In this document: positions 18,009-25,836 of the stretch, one piece after another | Position numbering within the stretch: position 1 is the first letter of the stretch | Layout: every line of letters starts with the position of its first letter | Assembly: GCA_031082185.1 (NCBI GenBank) | Contig: JAVHLI010000006.1 | Span: 62,001 to 126,000, forward strand | Source of the DNA: a bacterium | GTDB taxonomy: Bacteria > Sysuimicrobiota > Sysuimicrobiia > Sysuimicrobiales > Humicultoraceae | Direction: 5' to 3' | DNA length: 64,000 nt | The notes under the pieces: generated by a model | Seen by the model: the letters and a program-made list of their open reading frames with translations, nothing else | Database searches by the model: none | Told to the model about the DNA's origin: nothing | Made by a program: the position numbers and the translations under genes

Positions 18009-19003
18009 TCCTGGAAGCCCGTGATCTCACCAAGCGGTTCCCGTGGGGCCGGACATTCACCGGCACCCGCGCTTGGGTGCGTGCCGTGGAGGGTGTCTCT
18101 CTGAGCGTGGCCGAGGGTGATACTCTCGCGCTCGTCGGAGAGTCCGGATCGGGCAAGACCACGACGGGCCGCATCCTGGCCGGACTCGAGGCGCCGACCG
18201 CAGGCGAGGTGCGCTATCGCGGCCGGGCGCTGTCCGCGCTGACCGGTCAGGCCTGGCGCGAGTACCGTCGCGGTGTGCAGATGGTATTTCAGGACTCGCA
18301 GGCTTCGCTAAACCCGCGCAAGACCGTGGCGCAGATCTTGGAAGTGGCGCTGGCCGCGCATGGGGTGGCTGCGGGAGCGCGCCGAGACGCCGCGGCGCAG
18401 TTGCTGGTCGAGGTCGGCCTGGAGCCTCCGGCGGTGTTCCTCGGGCGGTTTCCACACCAGCTCTCGGGCGGCCAGCGCCAGAGGATCAATGTGGCCCGCT
18501 CGCTCGCCGCCGATCCTACAGTGATCATCGCCGATGAGCCGGTTTCCGCCCTCGATCTCTCGGTACGGGCACAGATCCTTGTACTGATGCAGCGGCTCCA
18601 ACAGCAGCGGGGCGTTGGATACCTGTTCATCAGTCACGATCTGGCGGTGGTGCGCTCTGTGGCCCGGCGCGTCGCGGTGATGTACCTGGGGCGGATCGTT
18701 GAAGAAGGCCCGACCGAGGCGGTGTTCGGCAAGCCCTTGCACCCCTACACAGAGGCGCTGCTGTCGGCCACCCCCGTTCCTAACCCGCGGCTTGCGAGGA
18801 TGCGGGAGCGCATCATCCTCTCGGGCGACGTGCCCTCTCCGGTCTCACCGCCGCCGGGCTGTCCCTTTCACCCTCGCTGCCCGATCGCGCAGGAGATCTG
18901 CCACCGCGAGTTCCCGCCTCAGGAGGACGCGGGGAGGGGGCAGGTGGCGGCATGTCACTTCGCGGGGGAGATAAGGGTAAGCGCGCCATCAGGGCCGCGA
19001 TGA
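18005..19003 (+). CDS. Dipeptide-type ABC transporter ATPase (DppF-like)
   Basis: A 332-residue partner ATPase: Walker [10 protein letters not shown], signature LSGGQRQRI, Walker B VIIADEPVSALD and the C-terminal CPFHPRCP motif. GTG 18005 overlaps the upstream stop in the sequence GTGA, giving translational coupling, so I prefer it to upstream starts in the same frame at 17882 and 17975. With the upstream ATPase, two permeases and binding protein it completes a DppABCDF-type importer. Confidence 0.92.
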   Translation: MILEARDLTKRFPWGRTFTGTRAWVRAVEGVSLSVAEGDTLALVGESGSGKTTTGRILAGLEAPTAGEVRYRGRALSALTGQAWREYRRGVQMVFQDSQASLNPRKTVAQILEVALAAHGVAAGARRDAAAQLLVEVGLEPPAVFLGRFPHQLSGGQRQRINVARSLAADPTVIIADEPVSALDLSVRAQILVLMQRLQQQRGVGYLFISHDLAVVRSVARRVAVMYLGRIVEEGPTEAVFGKPLHPYTEALLSATPVPNPRLARMRERIILSGDVPSPVSPPPGCPFHPRCPIAQEICHREFPPQEDAGRGQVAACHFAGEIRVSAPSGPR

Positions 19004-19258
19004 GGGCCGTGATGGAGAGAACGCTGTCATCCTTAGCTGTCGTGATCCGAGGCACTGCGGCCTAGATCAGGCAACGATATGTCTCTGGGCCAACTCGGCA
19101 CCCGCGTTGGGGGATCTCCACAAAGCCTGACTGGAGCCTGTGCTTCGAGATCTCTTCGAGCCTGACCGCATGGGTGCGCAATCCTGGGTCGGTACCGTCA
19201 CTGAATGCCACAGCGCCCATGCCGATGATCTTCACGAGGCATATCCTGGGGGTCCATC
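19004..19258. other. Intergenic, no recognisable gene
   Basis: About 255 bases between the importer operon and a two-gene cassette. Base composition drops here compared with the flanks. A minus-strand frame crosses 19062-19367 but matches no family I know and overlaps the better-supported plus-strand gene. I see no RNA gene or repeat. Confidence 0.4.
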
Positions 19259-19585
19259 GTGCTCCGGTTTCCATGTCCGTACTTCGCAGCGGATGTGGGA
19301 CTCTCCGAAGAGCGAGAGCGGCACATCCTTGAGAGACATCCTGACCTTGTCCCGGAGCACCGTACACTAGTCGCCCAGACGCTCTCCGATCCCGATCTCG
19401 TTCGCCTAAGTACCGGTGTCCCGAGCGCGCGGCTGTTCTCGCGCTGGTATACTGGTTTTCGAGGCGGTAAGCACGTTGTGGTGGTCGTCGTTAGCAAGCA
19501 GGGAGTCCCGGGGCACCATTGGGTGGTCACAGCGTATCTGGCCCGGAGAATCACCGGAGGGATTGTCGCATGGACGCGAAGTTGA
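19259..19585 (+). CDS. Small nuclease-like protein of unknown family (possible BECR fold)
   Basis: A 108-residue protein. It starts at GTG 19259, with GGGGG 6 bases upstream. The pattern ERERHILERHPDL, then a variable middle, then HHWVVTAYLARR near the C-terminus recalls the small PBECR/DUF4258-like RNase-fold proteins, where a conserved His/Arg and a C-terminal TAY-type motif sit in the active site. I did not recognise an exact family. It overlaps by 16 bases a DUF2283 gene, a common partner of such proteins, so the pair may form a toxin-antitoxin-like cassette. Local base composition is lower in GC than the neighbours. Confidence 0.6.
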   Translation: MLRFPCPYFAADVGLSEERERHILERHPDLVPEHRTLVAQTLSDPDLVRLSTGVPSARLFSRWYTGFRGGKHVVVVVVSKQGVPGHHWVVTAYLARRITGGIVAWTRS

Positions 19586-19809
19586 CGCTCCATTATGACC
19601 GGGACGCCGACATCCTTCACATCAGCAAGCGGCCCCCCTACCCGGAACAGGAGTCTGAAGAGCTGGGCGAAGGAGTCGTCGCCCGAATCAACCCGGCGAC
19701 CGGCGAGGTCGAGAACCTGGAGATCCTTTTCTTCTCAGTCCGACTCCGGCAAGGCGATGCCTTCGATCTTCCTGTGGCTGCGGACCTGAGGCTGGTAGCG
19801 GGACGCTAG
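19570..19809 (+). CDS. DUF2283 family protein
   Basis: A 79-residue protein starting MDAKLTLHYDRDADILHI, with the later GEGVVARINPATGEVENLEI segment; this is the compact DUF2283 fold. Members are often encoded next to DUF4258-type small proteins and are suspected antitoxins or regulators, without proven function. ATG 19570 lies inside the 3' end of the nuclease-like gene, so the two are coupled. Its TAG stop shares the palindrome CTAG (19806-19809) with the convergent oxidoreductase gene. Confidence 0.8.
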   Translation: MDAKLTLHYDRDADILHISKRPPYPEQESEELGEGVVARINPATGEVENLEILFFSVRLRQGDAFDLPVAADLRLVAGR

Positions 19810-20690
19810 CCGACCGCATCCCTGAATTGCCGGATCGCCTCGATGTGGTCGTCGGGCGTCCCCAGCCCCGCGCCCATCGTGGAGACGCTGAGGTGAGTGG
19901 CGCCCATCTCCCGCCACTCCTCGGCGAGCCGATGCCACTCGTCCGGGCCGTCCTTGCCGACGGCGATCCGCGCTTCGATGCCAAACGACGCAGGGTCGCG
20001 TCCTGCCTCGTGGAGGTGCAGGCGAAGGCGCTCGATGAGTTCGGCCGGCTTTCTGGAAGGGCCGCGGGTGTAAGGGTTCGGCAGTCCGCCGCCGAACAAC
20101 CAGCCGTCTGCAATCCGCGCGGCGCGCCTGAGTACCGCGTCCGCCGCGCCTCCCATCCAGACGGGGATAGGCCGCTGCACCGGGAGGGGATTGAGCCCTG
20201 CCTCGACGATCGTGTGCCACCGTCCGCGGAAGGTCACGATCTCCTGCGTCCATAGGGCGCGCAGCACTTTGACCTGCTCGGTGATCCTGGCCCCACGGTT
20301 TTGGAAGTCCTCTCCGAGCGCCTCGTACTCAACGGAGTTCCATCCAAGGCCCACTCCAAGCCGCAGGCGGCCCCCGGAGAGCACGTCCACCTCTGCCGCC
20401 TGTTTTGCAACGAGCGCGGTCTGGCGCTGGGGCAGGATGATGACCCCGGTCGCGAGTTCTATCCGCTTCGTACAGCCGGCCAGGTAGCCGAAGAGGACGA
20501 ACAGTTCGTGGAACGGATCGTCCATGTCGTACCCCAGCCATCCAGGGCGGTTCGCGGTGCTCGCGCTCAGCACGTGATCGTAGGCCACAAGGTGGTGGAA
20601 GCCGAGCGTCTCTGCGGCCTGCGCGAAGTCGCGGATCACGACGGGGTCTGTGCCTATTTCGGTTTGAGGAAAGACCACACCGAGGCGCAT
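19806..20690 (-). CDS. LLM-class (luciferase-like) flavin oxidoreductase
   Basis: A 294-residue TIM-barrel protein of the bacterial-luciferase-like family, using F420 or FMN. Typical segments are the N-terminal MRLGVVFPQTEIG, YDHVLSA near residue 38, LATGVIILPQR and RLGVGLGW near residue 120. Family members oxidise alcohols, reduce imines or act as monooxygenases; cofactor choice cannot be decided without F420 genes. A good AGGGAGG site precedes ATG 20690. The gene is convergent with the DUF2283 gene and they share a CTAG stop. Confidence 0.88.
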   Translation of the reverse strand: MRLGVVFPQTEIGTDPVVIRDFAQAAETLGFHHLVAYDHVLSASTANRPGWLGYDMDDPFHELFVLFGYLAGCTKRIELATGVIILPQRQTALVAKQAAEVDVLSGGRLRLGVGLGWNSVEYEALGEDFQNRGARITEQVKVLRALWTQEIVTFRGRWHTIVEAGLNPLPVQRPIPVWMGGAADAVLRRAARIADGWLFGGGLPNPYTRGPSRKPAELIERLRLHLHEAGRDPASFGIEARIAVGKDGPDEWHRLAEEWREMGATHLSVSTMGAGLGTPDDHIEAIRQFRDAVG

Positions 20691-20828
20691 CTGGAGATCC
20701 TCCCTTCAAGGACCGTAGGGTTGGAGCCCTCCCAGTATAGCAACGGCGATCGGTGTGTCGTCGCGGGGAAGCCCAAGAGAGGTGTCGAACAACGTTAGGA
20801 ACATGTCAGGCTATCAGGAGGCAGCGCA

Positions 20829-21563
20829 ATGTCATTTCTAGTACGAGTGTTCAACGGAGATACCATCGAAGAGGCGAAGGTCGAAGACTCGGTGGTCACG
20901 ACGCAGTCCGGCCGCCGGATGGCGGTTGCCGACGCCCGATTCTCCACGCCCACCGCGCCTAGCAAGATCATCTGCGTCGGGTTCAACTACCGTGACCACG
21001 CCAAGGAGTTGGGCCGGGAGCTGCCCAGGGAGCCGTTGTTCTTCCTGAAGCCGCCCAGCGCGCTGCTGGCGCACGGCGAGATCATCGTCTATCCACCTGA
21101 GACCAAGCAGCTCGAGTTCGAGTGCGAGCTGGCTGCGGTGATCGGCCGGCGCTGCCGCAACGTCCCGGTCGAGGACGCCCGGTCCGTCATCTTGGGCTAC
21201 TCTATCTTCAACGACGTTACCGCCCGGGACATCCAGAAGGTGGAGACGCAGTGGGTTCGGGCCAAGTGCTTCGACACGTTTGCGCCATATGGGCCGGTGG
21301 TAGCCACGCACGTTGATCCTTCGGATCTGCGCCTGATGACGCGCGTCAACGGGATTGTGAAGCAGGACTCCTCGACCCGGCACCTGGCCTTTGACGTCTA
21401 CGCGCTCGCGGCGATGGCGTCACGCATCATGACGCTCGAGCCCGGGGACATCATTGCTACCGGAACCCCGGCCGGGGTTGGACAGCTACAGCCCGGCGAT
21501 GAGGTCTCGATAGAGATCGAGGGCATAGGGGTTCTGACAAACCGCGTCGCGGCCGAGGAGTAG
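20829..21563 (+). CDS. Fumarylacetoacetate hydrolase family protein
   Basis: A 244-residue FAH-fold enzyme. Key segments are CVGFNYRDHAKELG, the metal-binding EFECELAAVIG, and YSIFNDVTARDIQ, as in 2-hydroxyhepta-2,4-diene-1,7-dioate isomerases and acylpyruvases. Such enzymes act late in aromatic or keto-acid breakdown. A perfect AGGAGG (20816-20821) lies 7 bases before ATG 20829. No other aromatic-degradation gene is nearby, so the substrate remains open. The stop is followed directly by three 18-bp tandem repeats. Confidence 0.9.
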   Translation: MSFLVRVFNGDTIEEAKVEDSVVTTQSGRRMAVADARFSTPTAPSKIICVGFNYRDHAKELGRELPREPLFFLKPPSALLAHGEIIVYPPETKQLEFECELAAVIGRRCRNVPVEDARSVILGYSIFNDVTARDIQKVETQWVRAKCFDTFAPYGPVVATHVDPSDLRLMTRVNGIVKQDSSTRHLAFDVYALAAMASRIMTLEPGDIIATGTPAGVGQLQPGDEVSIEIEGIGVLTNRVAAEE

Positions 21564-21617
21564 GGCGGCCCAGCGGGTTTGGGCGGCCCGGCAGGTAGGG
21601 GCGGCCCAGCGGGTCAA
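21564..21617. repeat. Three tandem 18-bp repeats
   Basis: Units start at 21564 (GGGCGGCCCAGCGGGTTT), 21582 and 21600, with three to four differences between units. They fill most of the gap between the convergent FAH and nucleoside phosphorylase genes. They may have arisen by slippage that copied the 3' end junction. Confidence 0.9.
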
Positions 21618-21624
21618 CGCGACA

Positions 21625-22359
21625 TCAGCCCGCGGATAACCTCCTGGCCGCCGCGATCGCCACCTCGATTGAGGCCGCCTCGGCCGCCCGGAATCTTTGC
21701 GCGGCCTCTTCCGGCGGCAGCTTCTCCCGCAGGATGTTGGAGTCGATCGCCAACACCGCGCCCGCCCGCGCGTGGCGGACCTGCGCCACTATGAAAACCG
21801 TTGCGCACTCCTGCTCGGCGGCGACGATGTGGCCCTGCGCCGTTAGCAGTTCGGTGAGCGAGGGGTCCTTGCGGTAGAACGCGTCGCGCGAAGTCGCCAC
21901 GCCCACGAACGGCCGGTGGCCCAGGCTGCGGGCCGCGTCAATCAGCGCCTGCGTCACGGACAGATCGGCGACCGCCGGGAATCCCAGCGGAAGGTAGGCC
22001 AGCGCGGTGCCTTCGTCGCGGTGGGCGGCGGTGACGATGGCAAGGTTCCCGACCTCGATCTCGGGCTGCCGACCGCCAGCAGAACCCACCCGTATGAACG
22101 TGTCCGCGCCGAGATTGCAAAGCTCCTCGACCGCGATCGAGGCGGACGGCCCACCGATGCCGGTGGAACAGACCGAGATCGGTACGCCGCCCGCGGTGCC
22201 GGTGAACCCCAGGTACTCGCGGTTGCGTATCACCTCGCGGGCTCCTTCGAGGTGCGCGGCGATGCGCTCGGCCCGGGCCGGATCCCCCGGGATGAGGACC
22301 GTGCGTGCCACGGCACCGGTGGTGACCTTCAGGTGGCGCTGGGGAAGTTCGTCGCTCAT
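21625..22359 (-). CDS. Nucleoside phosphorylase (uridine/purine type)
   Basis: A 244-residue NP-I family phosphorylase with PGDPARAERIA (phosphate loop), GIGGPSASIAVEEL and RVGSAGG motifs. The sequence looks closest to uridine phosphorylase, but the neighbouring adenine deaminase suggests purine nucleosides as alternatives. It splits nucleosides with phosphate to base plus ribose 1-phosphate in the cytosol. Its start overlaps the adenine deaminase stop by 4 bases (ATGA), so the two are co-translated. Confidence 0.88.
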   Translation of the reverse strand: MSDELPQRHLKVTTGAVARTVLIPGDPARAERIAAHLEGAREVIRNREYLGFTGTAGGVPISVCSTGIGGPSASIAVEELCNLGADTFIRVGSAGGRQPEIEVGNLAIVTAAHRDEGTALAYLPLGFPAVADLSVTQALIDAARSLGHRPFVGVATSRDAFYRKDPSLTELLTAQGHIVAAEQECATVFIVAQVRHARAGAVLAIDSNILREKLPPEEAAQRFRAAEAASIEVAIAAARRLSAG

Positions 22360-24131
22360 GGTTCATCCTCCGGGATAAACAGATCCACGAGGCGACCGCG
22401 GACCACGTCCACCAGCCCGCGATCGGTTAGTTTCAGCGCAGGGCTGACCGCTAGCGTCAGGACGGCCAGGGTCATGATCGGCGAGCGGTGCGCGAACCCC
22501 AGAGCTGCCAGCGCCGACCGGAACGCCGCCACCTGCTCTCCGACCACCCGGGCCGGCTGATCGGAGACGATTCCGGCCACCGGCAGCGGGACACCCGCCA
22601 GCACCTTGCTGCCGCGCACCGCGGCCATGCCGCCACCATGCTCGACCACCCAGCCGGCGGCCGTGGCCATCTCGGCGGCGCTGCGCCCGACTACCAGCAG
22701 GTTGTGGCTGTCGTGCGCCCAGGTGGTCGCGATCGCTCCATCGCGCAGCGCACCGCGCACCAGCCCGTAGCCGGCGCCCCCGGCGCGGCCGTGGCGCTCG
22801 AACACCGCTGCCAGACAGAGGCCGCTTGATTCCCAGTCCAGGCGACCGTCCACCAGGGGCAGCGTAGCCTCCGCGGCCCGAGTGTAGGTGGTCGTGGCGT
22901 TCATCTCCATCACCCGGACGCGCGCCGCGCTGCGTCCGGCCAGGCCCGCGGGCGCATCCACAAGGAAGCGTTCGACCCCGGGCGCCGGGATGCGCACCGT
23001 CCCCAGGCCGGCAGCGGGCGCGGGCCGCACCGTGATGGCTCCGGGTCGCAGGCGCCCCTCTTCGGCTACGAGCACGCCCCGGGAGAAGACCGCGTCCGCC
23101 CGAAACTCCTCCAGGTTGCTGACGAGCACCAGGTGCGCGATCAGCCCGGGCGCGATCGCACCGCGATCGTATAGCCGCATTCTCCGCGCCGGCGCCAGCG
23201 TGACCGCGCGGATGCCCTCTACCGGATCCAGTCCCATTCGGATCGCCTCGCGCAGCACCAGGTCCAGGTGCCCGCGTGCCAGCAGGTCGTCGGGAAGGAC
23301 GTCGTCGGTAACCAGGCACAGGTTGAGGGCACGCGCCGCGCCCTGGGAGGCGGCCAGCGTCTCCGGTGCCAGCGACTTCTCCTGAAGCTGCAGCGTTACG
23401 CCGGCGCGCAGCCGTTCCAGCGCGAGCGCCGGTGTCACGAAGGTGTGGTCGGAGTTGATTCCCGAAGCCACGAACGCAGCCAGGTCCGCGCCGGTTAGAT
23501 TCGGCGCGTGGCCCTCGATGACGGTTCCTGCATCCAGCGCCTCTTCCAAGATTGCCGTCATTCGGGCGTCGCCGGCGATCACCGCGGGGTAATCCATCAC
23601 TTCGCCCAGCGCGATCACGCCTTCCCATCCCAGTGCCGTCGCGACCTCCCCGGGGCCGATGTTTGCGCCGGAGGTCTCCAGCCCGGTCGCCGGGACGCAG
23701 GACGGAACCTGCATGAACACGTCCAGCGGCAGGTTGCGGCTCTGCTCGATCAGCAGGCGTATGCCCTCCAGGCCCATCACGTTCGCGATCTCGTGCGGGT
23801 CCGGCGTCACGGTAACCACGCCCAGCGGCACCACCGCCTCCGCGAAGGCCGGCGGAAGCACCATCGTGCTCTCGAAGTGCAGGTGGCAATCCACCAGAGC
23901 GGGCACCGCGAAGCGGCCGCGGCCTTCGACGATTTGGTGCGCCGGCGGCAGCGGGTCGTCGGGTGCGAAGATGCGGCTGAACAGGCCGCCGGCGATGCCG
24001 ATGTGCCCGGGAAGCACCTCTGTGGTGAACACGTTGACCACGCGCACGTTGGTTACGAGCAGATCGAACGGCCGCCGGCCGGCTGCCGCTGCCGCGGCGA
24101 TCTGATGTGCGGTGATCTCAGGGCGCATCAC
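22356..24131 (-). CDS. ade: Adenine deaminase
   Basis: A 591-residue amidohydrolase converting adenine to hypoxanthine and ammonia. Motifs: VDCHLHFESTM (HxH metal pair, near residue 80), the EGHAPNLTG and SDHTFVTP segments, and the C-terminal adenine-deaminase domain with WAHDSHNLLVVG. Length matches the Ade family. The start is GTG 24131 directly followed by ATG; the first bases overlap the upstream MFS gene by 14. With the transporter and nucleoside phosphorylase it forms a purine uptake and salvage operon. Confidence 0.93.
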   Translation of the reverse strand: MMRPEITAHQIAAAAAAGRRPFDLLVTNVRVVNVFTTEVLPGHIGIAGGLFSRIFAPDDPLPPAHQIVEGRGRFAVPALVDCHLHFESTMVLPPAFAEAVVPLGVVTVTPDPHEIANVMGLEGIRLLIEQSRNLPLDVFMQVPSCVPATGLETSGANIGPGEVATALGWEGVIALGEVMDYPAVIAGDARMTAILEEALDAGTVIEGHAPNLTGADLAAFVASGINSDHTFVTPALALERLRAGVTLQLQEKSLAPETLAASQGAARALNLCLVTDDVLPDDLLARGHLDLVLREAIRMGLDPVEGIRAVTLAPARRMRLYDRGAIAPGLIAHLVLVSNLEEFRADAVFSRGVLVAEEGRLRPGAITVRPAPAAGLGTVRIPAPGVERFLVDAPAGLAGRSAARVRVMEMNATTTYTRAAEATLPLVDGRLDWESSGLCLAAVFERHGRAGGAGYGLVRGALRDGAIATTWAHDSHNLLVVGRSAAEMATAAGWVVEHGGGMAAVRGSKVLAGVPLPVAGIVSDQPARVVGEQVAAFRSALAALGFAHRSPIMTLAVLTLAVSPALKLTDRGLVDVVRGRLVDLFIPEDEP

Positions 24132-25335
24132 GTCCTCCGGCTCCTGTGGCGTCGGCCGGATGCGTTACGGTAAGCATGGCAGCAAGTCCCGTTGCCGCCA
24201 GCAGGACGGCCGCCGCGACGATGAAGGCGGCGCCGAATCCGCGCTGGTCTATCACAAACCCGATGAGCAACGGTGCCACCATCGCGCCGACATCCGCCAT
24301 TGTCCGGTTGATCCCCAGGGCCACGCCCCAGTGTCTCTCGGGCACGACGTCGGTGACAAGCGCGATCACCAGACTGCCTCCCAGGTTGGCCCACGAGACC
24401 AGGGAGACCGCGAGTACCACTCCCAGCGGTGAGCCGACGCCCAGGAAACTCAGTACCGAGACCCCCAGCACCGTGAGGCCGGTCAGGATCACACGCCGCG
24501 TGCCAAACAGGCCGGCCAAACGGCCGCTGGCCAGCGCCGCGCCGAACCGTTGGATCGTGCCGATCATCAAAATGGTGCCGATCGCCGCCGGCCCAAGATG
24601 GATCTCCCGGGCGGAGAACAGCGGGATCAACGTCGCGATAACACCGCCGTAGAAGAAGAACAGCGCCATCATTATGATGCCGGGGCCGAGGATGCTCCGG
24701 ATCTCCAACTTGGCTCCGTCAGAGGGATCGGTCTGCACCTGCGTGACAGGACGATTGGCCGTAGGATCTGCCAGCCGGCGGCCTGCCCCCAGCGCCATGA
24801 TCCCAGCGATCACGGCGAGGACCAGCGAATACCGCCACGATAACCAGCCGGCCACCACGCCGCCGAGCGCCGGGCCCAGGGCTGTGCCCGTAAGGGCTGC
24901 AATCTGGTGGTAGCTAAACAACCGCGCCTTGTTGTCGAGCGTGGCGACCTTGGAGATCCAAAACTGGATCGTGATGAAGAACAGCGCGGACCCCACGCCC
25001 ATGATCGCCCGCCCAACGAGCACGACGGCGAACGAAGGCGCCACGGCCACGGCGACCCCTCCTGCGGCCAGGATCGCGCCACCTGTGGCCAGCATCCCGG
25101 GCAGGGAGGAGCGGGCCACGAGCCGGCCCATCGGTACGTTCACCAGCAGCCGGACCCCGTGATACACCGACAGCGCCATTGCCACGCTGCCGGCGGAAAC
25201 CTGGAACTCCCGCTGCAGCTGCGGCAGGAGCGGGCCGAAAACGGAAACGCCTATCTCGAATCCAACGAGTATGAGCAGAAGCGGCATTATGACTGCCGCT
25301 TCCTTGCTCACGCGGATGGAAGCTACGCCGGCCAC
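24118..25335 (-). CDS. MFS transporter, likely purine/nucleoside related
   Basis: A 405-residue protein with about twelve membrane helices and an MFS layout (VPMGRLVARSSLPGM between helices 2 and 3). It overlaps the adenine deaminase gene, so an import or export role for purine bases or nucleosides is suggested by context only. It lies in the same transcript direction as a small secreted protein gene located just upstream. Confidence 0.85.
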   Translation of the reverse strand: MAGVASIRVSKEAAVIMPLLLILVGFEIGVSVFGPLLPQLQREFQVSAGSVAMALSVYHGVRLLVNVPMGRLVARSSLPGMLATGGAILAAGGVAVAVAPSFAVVLVGRAIMGVGSALFFITIQFWISKVATLDNKARLFSYHQIAALTGTALGPALGGVVAGWLSWRYSLVLAVIAGIMALGAGRRLADPTANRPVTQVQTDPSDGAKLEIRSILGPGIIMMALFFFYGGVIATLIPLFSAREIHLGPAAIGTILMIGTIQRFGAALASGRLAGLFGTRRVILTGLTVLGVSVLSFLGVGSPLGVVLAVSLVSWANLGGSLVIALVTDVVPERHWGVALGINRTMADVGAMVAPLLIGFVIDQRGFGAAFIVAAAVLLAATGLAAMLTVTHPADATGAGGRDAP

Positions 25336-25349
25336 GATTCCAGGTTCCG

Positions 25350-25703
25350 CTATGAGCGAGGGTTGGGCGAAGATCTAGGGTTGGGCGAAGAGGGCGGCGG
25401 GCCCTGATACGGATTCATCTGATAGAACTCCGGCGGTGCACCCGGGCGGCCCCCACCGTCCTTTGGACCGGGCCGCAACTGGTAGAGCCGGCCCTCGTGG
25501 TAGAACAGGATCAGGGGCTCGCACTCTCCCTGCTGGGGCTGCGGACGCCGGCTGTCAGGACCGGGCAGGGGGATGAACTCGCGCATCTCCAGGGATGGTT
25601 GGACGGGCTGCGGCATCTGCGGAACGGTCTGAGAAACGGTGGTCGCGCCGCTCACCCCAACCGCAACCGCCGCCAGCAGCAGCCAACCGGCCTGCTTGAA
25701 CAT
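25350..25703 (-). CDS. Small secreted proline-rich protein
   Basis: A 117-residue protein of no family I recognise. It has a signal peptide (MFKQAGWLLLAAVAVGVSGA), a proline-rich body with LILFYHEGRLYQLRPGP, and a tail repeating SSPNPR. The frame is open back to 25922, but AGGGGG precedes ATG 25703 and the signal peptide starts there. The repeated tail is coded by a tandem duplication of 18 bases (25360-25395). Exported, probably cell-wall or envelope associated. Confidence 0.65.
   Translation of the reverse strand: MFKQAGWLLLAAVAVGVSGATTVSQTVPQMPQPVQPSLEMREFIPLPGPDSRRPQPQQGECEPLILFYHEGRLYQLRPGPKDGGGRPGAPPEFYQMNPYQGPPPSSPNPRSSPNPRS
25360..25395. repeat. Two tandem 18-bp repeats in the 3' end of a gene
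   Basis: GGGTTGGGCGAAGATCTA at 25360-25377, then a second copy from 25378 identical for 14 bases. It codes the repeated SPNPRS tail of the small secreted protein. Confidence 0.9.
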
Positions 25704-25836
25704 CGCTTTCGCCCCCTGCGCGTACGCCCTGCCTGCGTAGAGGTTAGCACAAACGCGGCAGGGGTTCAGTAGTCGGCCGCAGGAACTACCTCCGCCGACG
25801 GGTAATGTGGAAAGGGTCACACTACTGAGGTGAACG

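Noticed and set aside
19062-19367. Minus-strand frame of 101 codons between the importer operon and the DUF2283 cassette
   Set aside because: Overlaps the better-supported nuclease-like gene, has no clear ribosome site and no family I can name.
22363-23889. Second open minus-strand frame of 508 codons within the adenine deaminase gene
   Set aside because: Out-of-frame reading of ade; Gly/Arg/Ala-rich without motifs.
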